Positions 41,870 to 51,687 of a stretch of 64,000 nucleotides of DNA are shown here, one piece after another. How positions within the stretch are numbered: the stretch's first letter is position 1; every line of letters begins with the position of its first letter. The DNA comes from Rhynchopus sp. YZ270_cl-10 (Eukaryota > Euglenozoa > Diplonemea > Diplonemida > Diplonemidae), in the NCBI GenBank assembly GCA_964035575.1, contig OZ037897.1, positions 868,001-932,000 on the forward strand, in the 5' to 3' direction. A model generated the notes under the pieces. That model worked only from the letters and a program-made list of their open reading frames with translations. It was not told where the DNA came from and did not search any database. A program made the translations under genes and the position numbers.

Positions 41870-42481
41870 ATGGATGGTGCCTGCGCGCTGACGAGGTTGT
41901 TAGAAAAGACGGCTCCTGCACCGGGGTTTATGCACTCTGGGCATGAAGCGTCGAGGGCGGTGCTGAAGGAGGCACGTCTGTTGCAGGAAGGGCAGGAGAT
42001 GCAGAGGGAGTTGTTGGAAGGAAGGCAGACTCTTGCGCATGCGACGCTGTCTGATGATGTCGCGTACATGGTCGACGCGAACGGTGTGGACGAACAGATC
42101 CGCCGCGTAGAATCCCTCCGGCACAACCTAGCCAGCCTAGAAGGCCAACTCCCTCAGCTCCAACGCGCCCTCGAGGCGCATCATGTCCACCACGGTGCAA
42201 ACCGCACCCCAGACTACCGACACAGAGAGCACCTTGTTGATCTATGTCATAATATGACAAGGTTTCTTGCGCATGGTCCGCAGGCGACGGCGGCGGCATT
42301 AGGGTATTTGCAGGGGAGTGGGGGTGGTGGTGGTGGGGGTGATGTGCATCTGTCCCCGCGTACCCCAGCAGTGGCAGCAGGGATGCTGACTGCGCAGACA
42401 GACACGCTCTTTGAAGAGCTGAACGCACTGCTTATAGCGTTGGATCGGTTGGAGAATAGAGCAGATGCGGCATTGATGTGA
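41870..42481 (+). CDS. Unidentified helical protein (203 aa)
   Basis: Not recognised. The sequence is mostly helix-forming (SRAVLKEARLLQEGQEMQRE, then RVESLRHNLASLEGQLPQLQ, a likely short coiled coil). A histidine-rich stretch (AHHVHHGANRTPDYRHREH) and a Gly run (GGGGGGGD) follow, then another helix near the C-terminus (FEELNALLIALDRLE). No signal peptide or membrane segment. Start at the first ATG. Codon use changes from AT-rich to GC-rich within the gene as in the coiled-coil gene upstream, which suggests a normal host gene. It lies between two other single-exon genes on the same strand. Confidence 0.68.
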   Translation: MDGACALTRLLEKTAPAPGFMHSGHEASRAVLKEARLLQEGQEMQRELLEGRQTLAHATLSDDVAYMVDANGVDEQIRRVESLRHNLASLEGQLPQLQRALEAHHVHHGANRTPDYRHREHLVDLCHNMTRFLAHGPQATAAALGYLQGSGGGGGGGDVHLSPRTPAVAAGMLTAQTDTLFEELNALLIALDRLENRADAALM

Positions 42482-42976
42482 GAAACAAAAAAAAACCCCC
42501 CGTGGGAGATTTTTTTTTTGTGTACTGAACCCGTTTTAGGTAGGTTTGTCGATACAATGTGGTTAACCCACCTTTGGGTGATTTAAGGCGATTTATTTGA
42601 CAGAACAAAACTATATTCGCTAGCATTTTGATAGATCGGGGAGGGGGCGGGGGGAGACCATTTGTTTAGAAACTTCATAAAGCAACGTAATGTATTAGAT
42701 AAAAAAAACAGGTTACAATTTTCTTTTCCCTCTCCTTTCAACCACCACCCCTTCCCCCCTGCATCACCTCCACGCTTCAATGCAAACCCCCTTTAAGGTT
42801 AATTCACCCCTCTTTCTCAATACACTTCTACACTCTTCTATTGGGCCATTGTTTTTCCAGGAATTTCTAAAGGGAAAAAAAAGCGCTCTTTGATCTCAAT
42901 CAGAACTGCAGTTCTATCAAAAAAAAAAAAACCCACTCATTTTCTCTCAACCGAAGGAGTGATACTTAATGAGGAC
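42482..42976. other. Spacer, no gene seen
   Basis: Contains G-rich and A-rich runs only. The reading frame of the next gene is open upstream of its ATG to 42890, but without an earlier ATG. Confidence 0.4.
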
Positions 42977-44287
42977 ATGAGCACAACAGACTTCGCGCCT
43001 CTCATGAGTGCCTCGGGGGTGTCTTCATCCACTCCACCTCCACTTTCACTTTCACCTCTTTCCAACGACGCAAAAGATGCCTTTCTGGAGCACGGATTCA
43101 TCGTTACTGAAGTTCTAGAGGATCATCCCTCAGACCCACACCGACACTACACCAAGCACAACGAACCATATTCCGCGCAAGAATTCCCCTCACTAGGCAT
43201 TCACTACACCAAGCACACCTTTGTGAAGGCAGTCCCCTTTGCGTATGATGCACCCCCGGTAGAAGCATCCTATTGCCCGCTCAAAAGGGAACAATACACA
43301 GCACTGTGCGCACGCCTCGCCTCCGTCAAGGAGGTCCTAAAAGAAGGGGTCACATCGAACAATAATGTGGTCCTCTCGATCAACCCGGTGCAGCTCCTTT
43401 GGGGGAATGGGGTCTTGGTAGTAATTGAGGAGGAAGAGGAATGCGGTCGGGATGAACCCCATTCGCACCCTCCTCTCTGTCCGGGGCTCTCCTTGGGAGC
43501 GGAGCTGCTTTTTTTGGTGCATCGGTTTCATGAGAAGGGAATTACTTTGTTCGATATGGCACTCCCTTCATTTATTTCTATCAAAGGAAAATGGAATTTG
43601 CGGCTCAAATTCGGCCATTTTTTAGATTCTACCAAAGACTGCGCAGTTCTCAGTGACCTTCTCAGCGCAGCGAGACCGGGGTTATGTGTGTCTCATTGCC
43701 TCAGATGGAGGATGCAGGAGGAGGTGGTATCGTTATTTTCAAGCGATGAGTCGGATGGAGGCTTTCATGACACACCCGACCCCGCAGGGTTAACGGGAAC
43801 TGCATCAGGGGGCTGCGAATTGGGGGTTTTGATTGACGCACTCAATGTTATCAGCGGAGGTTCCAACACCGCTCCGAAGGACCTTCCGTTATCACCGCTT
43901 CTTCGCTGGCGTCCTGTGTATCTTAGGTTGGAGGCGAATAGAAGATTTGCGGAAAGGGTTCGGTTGCAGGGTGTAGGTTTGGCTGATATACGTACCTCTC
44001 TTGAAGTTCGCGAAGCGGAAGCGGACGAAGCAGAGCTGCAGGCTCACGAAGAGGACGGTTCGGATGACACCGTATTCGCGTGGCGGGCGTTTGCGCAGCA
44101 GCTTTGTGAGAAGGAGGCTCCCACCGTAGGGGACGTGCTGTGCACTGTGCGTCGGTGCATGGAGACAGTGCGTGGTGGTGGTGGTGATGTTGAAACTCAG
44201 GACAGAGGCATGTCCTTTGGAGGTGGGCTCACATTCGGATCTCTCCTATGTGCAGGAGAAAGTGGGTTGTCTGTGAGTCAGCTATGA
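42977..44287 (+). CDS. Unidentified protein, possible degenerate protein kinase
   Basis: 436 residues from the first ATG. The middle reads LLFLVHRFHEKGITLFDMAL followed by NLRLKFGHFLDSTKDC and a helix with DLLSA. The pattern H-x-KGI-x-x-x-D, a hydrophobic strand, and FGH at the DFG position resembles a kinase C-lobe, but the catalytic HRD Asn and the DFG Asp are not convincing. No glycine-rich loop is clear. If it is a kinase relative it is probably inactive. The N-terminus is Ser/Pro-rich (SSSTPPPLSLSPLS), and the C-terminal part is acidic and helical (EADEAELQAHEEDGSDD). Family assignment is weak; being a real gene is likely from its length and composition. Confidence 0.65.
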   Translation: MSTTDFAPLMSASGVSSSTPPPLSLSPLSNDAKDAFLEHGFIVTEVLEDHPSDPHRHYTKHNEPYSAQEFPSLGIHYTKHTFVKAVPFAYDAPPVEASYCPLKREQYTALCARLASVKEVLKEGVTSNNNVVLSINPVQLLWGNGVLVVIEEEEECGRDEPHSHPPLCPGLSLGAELLFLVHRFHEKGITLFDMALPSFISIKGKWNLRLKFGHFLDSTKDCAVLSDLLSAARPGLCVSHCLRWRMQEEVVSLFSSDESDGGFHDTPDPAGLTGTASGGCELGVLIDALNVISGGSNTAPKDLPLSPLLRWRPVYLRLEANRRFAERVRLQGVGLADIRTSLEVREAEADEAELQAHEEDGSDDTVFAWRAFAQQLCEKEAPTVGDVLCTVRRCMETVRGGGGDVETQDRGMSFGGGLTFGSLLCAGESGLSVSQL

Positions 44288-44999
44288 GGTGGAGAGGGGG
44301 AGAGAGAGAGAGAGAGAAAGAAAAACCGTATAAGTTCATCTTAACAAGCATTTTTCTCCTTGAGTGGTACCCAAAAGAAAAAGAAATGTGTGTTGTATGG
44401 AGTTCATATGTTCAAAAAAATGTACACCAGAATTTGAACGTGCCGTGCTATTTTTTTTTTTGTGTTATCAAGCATTGACGAATAGAAATGGAAAACGACG
44501 GATGGTGCGTGCCCGCTTTAGCGTATTGTTTTTCCACTAACATCACTCACATTCATCAGTGAAAAACACAAACCTTTTGCGGTGCGATAAACGAAAAAGT
44601 GTTTTCTTTATTTCATTTAACTGTCATATCCTGAAGTCGTTTTCTATTTTTGCATTTTTGGTCCGAACTTCTTTTTCTTCAATAAATGGATGTGTATGTA
44701 GAGAGGGCACATTCATCTTGCATGGTTTATTTTTCTTTTTTCTTCCAGTTTTTTTTGTAACGCAGAAATGGAGTTTTACGCAACTGGTCTAATTGCAATT
44801 TTTCACAAATAAAAAACATAACCTCACAAGCGATATTTCTCTTCTGTCTCCAAAGAGAATATCCTAACAAAACAAAACACCAACCGCGTCTATTCTCCGT
44901 CTCCACCTTTCTGTAGTATGAAGCCCCCCCCTTTTTTCCCAGTTAGAAGTTGATTTTTGTCCCCCCCCTTTTTTTAAAACTTTTCTTACAACCCCCCAC
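44288..44999. other. Spacer, no gene seen
   Basis: T-rich spacer with a GA-rich run at 44296-44320. The last eight bases, CCCCCCAC, are one copy of the target duplication of the next element. Confidence 0.5.
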
Positions 45000-45752
45000 C
45001 AGGCATGAGAATAAGGTTAGGGGGGTGCGGGTCCGGGGTCCGGGGTCCGGGCTATTCTCACAAGGGGTGGGGTGGGGGTGAGGGGGTCTCGGTTTTTTGG
45101 AGTGCTGAACGACACGTTGGGTGTGGGGTGGGGTGAGGGGATCTCTAAGCTGACTCTAATCTATGTAAAGATTCACAAATGGGGCTTTCTCGGGACCCCC
45201 TCTTGACAGCGGGGGTGCCGGACAGGCTGTCATGTACAGCTGCCTGGGGTGATGACATAGTAAAATTTCTGTTGTGGATGTGTTGGTGCTGGGAATGGGT
45301 GGGGGTGTCGGGGTTTAACAGGGTGCCGGACAGGGTGCCGGGCAGGGTGCCGGGCAAGGTGCCGGGCAAGGTGCCGGGCAAGGTGCCGGGCAAGGTGCCG
45401 GGCAAGGTGCCGGGCAAGGTGCCGGGCAAGGTGCCGGGCAAGGTGCCGGGCAAGGTGCCGGGCAAGGTGCCGGGCAAGGTGCCGGGCAAGGTGCCGGGCA
45501 AGGTGCCGGGCAAGGTGCCGGGCAGGGTGCCGGGCAGGGTGCCGGGCAAGGTGCCGGGCAGAGTGCAAAATGAAAATACCAAAAAACACCGGCATTTGCA
45601 TTTTCGGAATCCGTGCGGCCAGTGGTGGGGTCACTTTTCCAAAATGGACAAGTTCTTAGAGGGTGGGAAGGGAGCAAGAGTAGGGTAGGGGGGTGTGGGG
45701 TTCCGGGGGGCCGGGTCCGGGGTCCGGGGTCCGGGCCTTATTCTCATGCCTG
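45000..45752. mobile_element. hAT-like non-autonomous element (MITE), 753 bp
   Basis: The ends CAGGCATGAGAATAAGG and its exact inverse complement form a 17 bp terminal inverted repeat. The 8 bp CCCCCCAC lies directly outside both ends (44992-44999, 45753-45760), an 8 bp duplication typical of hAT elements, whose ends often start CAG. It contains GGGGTCC tandem runs near both ends, a 12 bp minisatellite, and a family G repeat in minus orientation. No transposase. The duplication is C-rich, which weakens it slightly. Confidence 0.75.
45318..45571. repeat. 12 bp minisatellite (GTGCCGGGCAAG)n
   Basis: About 21 copies, with the variant CAGG for CAAG at both ends of the array. Period 12 keeps frames open; the open frames (LPGT, VPGK, CPAP, ARHL repeats) are not taken as genes. 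Confidence 0.98.
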
Positions 45753-45827
45753 CCCCCCACCACAGCAGAGACTCGGGGACCCGGTTATTCTCAGCCGGAC
45801 TGGGACCCGGGACCGGGAATTGACCTG

Positions 45828-45896
45828 GACCTGGACCTGGACCTGGACCTGGACCTGGACCTGGACCTGGACCTGGACCTGGACCTGGACCTGGAC
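45828..45896. repeat. Hexamer array (CTGGAC)n
   Basis: About 11 copies, between the hAT-like element and the Pus7-like gene. Confidence 0.98.
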
Positions 45897-46046
45897 CGGG
45901 AACCCAGCTTATTGCTGTGCCCCCCACCACCACAACCTCTCTCCAGCGACACATCATTATACCCACATAGTATACTTCTTTACCCCCTATTTTTTTGACT
46001 TCCCCAGCCACCTTTTCCTTTTTCCCCTTCTGATTTCTTTAACAAA

Positions 46047-49000
46047 ATGGTAGTACCTCAAGGCATTCCTCTGCGACAGTACCGTCAACTCGGACGGCGA
46101 ATCTATGCCAATCACATCCACCACGCTGTTGACAAAGCGCTTGTACAATGCACTGCAGAGTTCGATCACGGCCTGCGACACCGTCTCCACTCACAGCATG
46201 CTCGGACCTTGGCGAAACCGTATAAAGGAGGGAGTTTTGACAGCTCCTTACCGATGGTGGGTGATAAGGATGTTACAGGGCATTTTAGACAGTCGAAAGC
46301 AGCGAAGAAGGGGAGGTATCAATACGCGTTGGCTGTGGGGGAGAGCTCGGTGTTGAGTTTGGTCAAAATATTGAACAAAGCGGTGAGCACGGCATCACAG
46401 AGATGGGGGGAGGAGAACGCCCTCTCTGAGAGACCCACCTTTGAGATCCAACCCACTGCGGTGACTGGGTTGAATCAACGGAAAGGGGTGTTGTTTCGAT
46501 TGGATACTGAGCTATTTGGAGGCTTTGGTGCGCGAAACGTTGCAGGAATTGAAGGAAAAGACAAATGGTGTGTAACCCACGCGAATGACAGCCGTATCGG
46601 ATGGGAAGGCCTGCATTGTATGAGACATCAGAATATTCTGGAGTTAATCCGCCCTGCGCTTCGTCCATGGAAACGGAGGTTGCGTCAAAAAACCAAAAAA
46701 GCTCGTAAAATGAATAGAAAGCGGGATTTGGTGAAGGCATTGTCCCGCATCAAATCGCAGGGGTTTGTAAACTACTATTCAGTTCCGCACCATCGGGCAG
46801 AGTTTCCTGCCGCAATGACTGCTGGGTGTGCATTAGGTGGGGACTACCGTGCTGCCGTAGAGGCTTATCTTATGCGATCCAGCACTGCGGGGCATGTCTC
46901 GAAAGGGTGTTATCATGCATACCGTGGGGGTAATACTGATATTGCTGACTATCATGCGTTGTTGATGGCAAGCCCTAATTCGAATTTGTACTTTCCAAGA
47001 ACGTATAGTATATATGAGCAGCTTCTACAGCCAGACGCAAGCAGAGAGAACTACCGTACTGCCTACCGATTTATCCCGAAGGAAATCCGCGCGCTCCCGC
47101 TTCTCGCGATTCGAGAGCATATCTTCAACTATATGGCGTCGGCGAGGATTGCGTTGTATGGGACGCTTGCTGTGGCGGGGGATCTTGTTGTGCTGCCTGA
47201 TGGTGCTGGTGTACGGCACATTACCCCAGAGGAAGCGGCAGAGGGTGTCTTCTCAGCGTACGACGTCGTGCTCCCGGTGGTGACGCTGCCGTATGCGGAT
47301 GGGAGTGTGGTGTTCCCTGAGCATGAGGTCGGGGAGGGGTTGGTGGAAGAGGTGATGTCGGACTTTGGGGTGAGTCTGTCAGAGGTATGTCGTTTTTGTA
47401 GTGCTCTGGGGGGTTCGATAAACCCCCGAGGAGAACCACCCTGCCCTCCGCCGTTGAACGGTGAGGTGTTTGCACTTTCAGCTTCTCTTTTTTTATAAGG
47501 TGACTCAGCACAGAGAGGCTTAGGATCATCTTAGAAACTTTTTCTTTTTTTTATTTCGTCATTATCCTCCATATCTCGTCGTCTTGCCTGTGTTGCGGTC
47601 TTCCTGTGCTGTTGTGTCGTCACCCTCCTGCCTGAGCACTCGGGTTCATGAAGATCCTGGGGCGTAGCTCAGCAACATCACGAACCAAGTGCTAAAAGGC
47701 CACACAGCAAGCCCTGTACCAATCTCACGACCATGCTTTAGTTGGTCAAATGCGACCCAGAATCCAAGGTCAGCATGAGAGTCGCATCTCCCACCTGATT
47801 AGCCAACCCCCATACCACGGCAGCCACCAAAGCAGCACGCGGTGCACAGCCAATAAAGATGGCTGTCGCGCTTTTTTCCCCCAAGCTTGTGCATAGCATG
47901 GTTCCTAAAGTAGGACGTCAACTCGTCAGTGGTGACGTCTCGAGGTTCTGCTGCATGCTCCCTTTCCATCCCTCTGACAAAAAAAAGCGTAAAAAAAAAT
48001 CTTGGAGAAATGCGATTCCATAGAGTAGCGTACCTTTGTATTTTTTTTTTTAGTTCAGTGCCTTGCGTCCGATGAACGGTGAAGCCTTTGCACTTTCAAC
48101 TTCTCTTTTTTGACAAAGTCAAGAACAGAAGAGCTGGAGCATCGGAAGAATACCCTTCTTCAGCTATAGTTATATACGTAGGTACACTATCACGAGAGGG
48201 CTGTTGGATTTCAAATCAACTTTCATTTCGTTTCTTTTAAAGCCGGGGTTCGATAACCCCGCGGAGTGTCAGTGCCTGCGTCCCAGAGGCGTTTTGCACT
48301 ATCGGCTTTACTTTAAAGCACCACACCACATCTAACAGATGAACAGCGACCAGGACCACTACGAAGAGTGGGAGGAAGTGATACCTGCCGGGTTGAACCT
48401 GGAGCGCTACCGGCATATCCTAGTGAAGCCTTTGGACCTGAAGTGGCGCTTTGTGGACAACGACGTTGTGGAAGGTGACCGGGGTGACGTGCACTTCCTC
48501 GAGACATTGCCGAACATCGACATCGGCACACCGCTGCACCTCCCTCCGGAGACGCCTGCACAGAAGATCGTCATCACAGCAGACCTTCCGAACACTACCC
48601 ACATGTATGCTTCAAAAGGGGTTAAGGAGACCTCATCAATAACTCAATATGCCCCTTTTCTAGCAAACCTGAAAAAACAAAAACCATTGGCTTGATATTC
48701 TAGCGTTTTAGCGTACAACGACAATGGGGCAAAAACAGTTGTTTGTTTTGTAGGTTTTTGAGGGAAATGATTACATTAGACGTACGGTGCCAGCCATGCT
48801 CGCACCCTTGACCCTATAGGGCATGAAGATCTATACGATCTAACAACACTCTGAGACTTGCAGATGACCCCCTACCATTGCAGCCTGAGCAACTCCTTGG
48901 ATTGCTTCCACGGAGAAGCCTGAGAAAACGGCTACCACATCTAAGGATGGCAGCAGGCGCGCAAATTTCCCAATAGCAACACTGCTGAGGGCAGCGAAAA

Positions 49001-49386
49001 AGAGGAAATAGTACCTTCTGGCCACTACGTTGTTATGGATCTTTTTGCAATGGATGATATCTAAAGCTATTCAATGAGTATCGATTGGTGGACAAAAGTC
49101 TGGTGCCAGCACCCGCGGTACTTCCAGCACCAATAGCGTATATTAAGCCTAGCCCTATAGTACCTTCTGGCCACTGCGTTGTTATGTGTCTTTTTGCAAT
49201 GGATGCTGTCTAAACCTTTAGTAACCTCTGGCCACTACCACCACACACAGGTCCTCTCTCATGAGAGAAGTCTTCATGTCAAGCACACTGAGAGGCATTC
49301 CTAATGCATGGAGGATAGCGCCCTTCCGACCGGGGGCGATGATCACGCCGGATATGGGGGAGGAGATGGGAGCTGGGCATGCGTAG
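46047..49386 (+). CDS. Pus7/TruD-family protein with altered active site, 3 exons
   Basis: Exons 46047-47384, 48339-48604 and 49251-49386 (donors GTATGT, GTATGC; acceptors AACAG, CACAG; phases 0 and 2) give 579 residues. The TruD/Pus7 pseudouridine synthase plan is followed: KKGRYQYALAV (88), the active-site strand (about 138-150), GFVNYYSVPHH (239, usually GFINYFG-Q-RFG), IFNYMASARIALYG and DVVLPV, then YRHILVKPLDLKW in exon 2 and SSLMREVFM in exon 3 (usually ATMALRE). At the catalytic loop, GLKDRR is replaced by GLNQRK, so Gln stands at the Asp position. It may bind RNA without making pseudouridine. Both introns are rich in repeats. Confidence 0.8.
47403..47550 (+). repeat. Hairpin repeat modules B-E-D in Pus7-like intron 1
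   Basis: GGGGGTTCGATAAACCCCC starts 20 bases after the donor. E follows (CCGTTGAACGGTGAGG), then D (CTCAGCACAGAGAGGCTTAG) at 47502. Confidence 0.75.
48050..48310 (+). repeat. Hairpin repeat modules E, C, B near the end of the same intron
   Basis: E at 48060 (GTCCGATGAACGGTGAAGCC), a C fragment at 48180 (GGTACACTATCACGAGAGGG) and B at 48243 (CCGGGGTTCGATAACCCCGC), about 90 bases before the acceptor. Confidence 0.7.
49002..49240. repeat. Imperfect tandem duplication in Pus7-like intron 2
   Basis: TAGTACCTTCTGGCCACT followed by CTTTTTGCAATGGATG occurs at 49008 and 49157; a third, partial copy (TAACCTCTGGCCACTACC) lies at 49221 just before the acceptor. Confidence 0.8.
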
Positions 49387-49718
49387 GCTGTGTGCAAGCT
49401 GTGCACACGGTGCAGACTGCTGGGCGACGTGGTGACTATGTGCATATAAACACTTTATTTGGCGTGAGCCACACAATACACAATTTTTTTGCTGATAGAT
49501 TTTTGTCGTCATGCAAAAATGAAGAGAAACTGTTTCTCAAACAAAAAAGAAAACGACCCCCCCGCAAAACTCCCATTTTTATTTCGTGACTTTCTCAACT
49601 GTCCTCAGGTATTCCGCCAGTACGTACCTAGTAAATATTCCATGCCCGATTCTTAACACAACACACACAACCTCATCTCAGGCATCTCACCCCCATCACC
49701 AAAACCACCTTTTTCAAA

Positions 49719-50176
49719 ATGGGACACCGTGACATCTGGAACTCGCACCCCAAGACCGAGCAGGGTGGACGCAAGTATGTGTTTTTTTTTAATTTTTATT
49801 TCTGATGATTTTCTACCTGTCTCTCATGATTTGCTCTGCGAGACTAGTGTTTTGCTAATATTATCTCTCCGCCACAAGGGATGAGGTCGTACCGTTATTA
49901 AACGCACAACCCCCTTTTTTTTTGGTGATATTTGAGTGATCCGAACTCCCCTCTTTTAGTGCACAAAGTAAAAAATAACAAAAAAGCAGCCTCTTTTGAG
50001 GGCTTTTATCGATAGAAAATATTTCAAAAAGAGTTTTTTTTTAAAAACCAAACAACCAAAACAGGTGCCGTATCTCCGGCAGCACCCACGCTCTGATCCG
50101 CAAGTACGGCCTCAACATTGACCGTCAGTCCTTCCGCGAAAACGCTGAGATGCTCGGATGGAGGAAGTTCTCATAA
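49719..50176 (+). CDS. RPS29: Ribosomal protein S29 (uS14), copy 1, 2 exons
   Basis: Exons 49719-49774 and 50065-50176, joined in phase 2 (donor GTATGT, acceptor AACAG), give 55 residues, the usual length. MGHRDIWNSHPKTEQGGRK and THALIRKYGLNIDRQSFREN identify the small-subunit protein uS14. Three of the four zinc cysteines are gone: CRIS replaces CRVC and IDRQS replaces MCRQC. It is therefore a zinc-free form, known for bacterial uS14 paralogues but unexpected here. The exons are identical to copy 2 at 50917; the intron is not. A GAAATAAA poly(A)-type signal lies at 50213. Confidence 0.93.
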
Positions 50177-50916
50177 GCACCCGGTCAGGCTGCTTTTGCA
50201 TCATTGCGTCATATGAAATAAACCCATTTTTTTTCTTTCAAAAATAAAATAACGTCGTAAAAACAAGCCCCCCCTTTAACAACCCATCAGCGGAGGGGGG
50301 AAAACCCAGTATCAGGATTACAAAAATAAATAAATAACGGTTCAAAAATGGACCCTATGTTGAGCTTTAACAAATTGTTGAAAATTGCTTGTCGACTATA
50401 AACGGGGGAAGATGTAATATTGAACACTTTCCTCTTTGAAGAAAAAAAAGAAAGGTTTATTTTTGTGGCCCAGAGAGAGACTCTTATCCAATGAAGAGAG
50501 ACGAGGTTGCGTTATATCACCCTTTCCTCACTATTTTTTTGTTTTGTTTTGATCAATGAAATTCCCTTAGGGTTTTGAAGGGGTAAATACAAAGTCCAAA
50601 GGTAGGGGGGGAAGAAGAAGAACAAGGGGGTAACTAAATCTCGATTTAAAAAAAGGTGGGGTATTTTTTTCTCTTTTCCTGATGTAAACTAAACCTCGAA
50701 ATGGATGGCAGGGAGCGCATGGTTCGGGTTCACCCCCCTGGTGTTCTGGTGATGTACCTAGGGGTACACAGCCACGAGCGGGCTTTTTGTATTATCAATC
50801 AAGCCAATTTTCCCCCCCTTCTGGAACAGAAGTTGTCCATCCCATCCATCCCTCCCTGCATTAACCTTCTCACACCTCGAAACAGCCCAACCACCTTCAC
50901 CACACACCTTTTCAAA
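50177..50916. other. Spacer between RPS29 copies, with module C-like repeat
   Basis: 50697-50800 contains GAAATGGATGGCAGGGAGCG and a CACGAGCGGGCTTTTTG stretch, a diverged module C. The last 25 bases before the ATG resemble those of copy 1. Confidence 0.55.
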
Positions 50917-51310
50917 ATGGGACACCGTGACATCTGGAACTCGCACCCCAAGACCGAGCAGGGTGGACGCAAGTATGTGCCTTTAAGTTTTTTGTGTTAT
51001 TTTTTTTTTGTGCCTGCTGACAGTCTTCCTGCAAAGGGGGCACAATGTGTTGCCTTGAAGGTAATTTCATTGGGGATGAACTGCATTTATATCGAAATTC
51101 ATTAGCCTTCGGGTGACCTTTGTTGTACAGAAGCCGTCCTCGGATAGGTGATTGTTGACACTATAAAAATAAACCTTACTCCAACACAACCAAAACAGGT
51201 GCCGTATCTCCGGCAGCACCCACGCTCTGATCCGCAAGTACGGCCTCAACATTGACCGTCAGTCCTTCCGCGAAAACGCTGAGATGCTCGGATGGAGGAA
51301 GTTCTCATAA
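50917..51310 (+). CDS. RPS29: Ribosomal protein S29 (uS14), copy 2, 2 exons
   Basis: Exons 50917-50972 and 51199-51310 encode the same 55-residue zinc-free S29 as copy 1, without a single base difference that I can see. The donor begins GTATGTG and the acceptor is AAACAG in both, but the 226 bp intron is unrelated to the 290 bp intron of copy 1 apart from these ends. The intron contains a repeat fragment, GTGATTGTTGACAC, seen also at 29925 and 31155. 3' flanks diverge nine bases after the stop. Confidence 0.93.
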
Positions 51311-51687
51311 GCACCTTGCCCCCCTCAAGGGAAACGGGAGCTTTAGCATCAATCAAAAAATGAAGACTCACAACCGGACGCGCAGAGGGTGAGAGATGGC
51401 GAAGAAGAACCTGCCATGACCGGGGCGATTTGACCCCTCTCTGTTAGTTCTTGTGTTGGGCTGATTCAGGAAGAAAAAAAAAAAAGTTGTGATTTTTTTT
51501 GTCCCCATCCCCCATCCCCCACACCACACAACCACATCCAAACAACCAAACAGAGCTTAATAACCTAATTGTTCTCACCCTAACCGATAAGGAAGTCCCC
51601 CTTTTGTATTTAGAGCGTAGATTGTGTTGAACGTTGTGCTGTAGGTATTGAGGTTTTCGTGTTCGTTTGCTTCATTTTTATATAAAG
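51311..51687. other. Spacer, no gene seen
   Basis: Short spacer with A and C runs; TATAAAG lies directly before the next ATG. Confidence 0.4.

Noticed and set aside
45145-45688. Open frames of LPGT, VPGK, ARHL and CPAP repeats
   Set aside because: They are the three-frame reading of a 12 bp minisatellite inside a MITE.
38361-48262. tRNA genes or Pol III B boxes at GGTTCGATAACC (27112, 38366, 47407, 48247)
   Set aside because: The word resembles a B box (GGTTCGANNCC), but no cloverleaf or anticodon arm fits around it; it is the loop of the module B hairpin.
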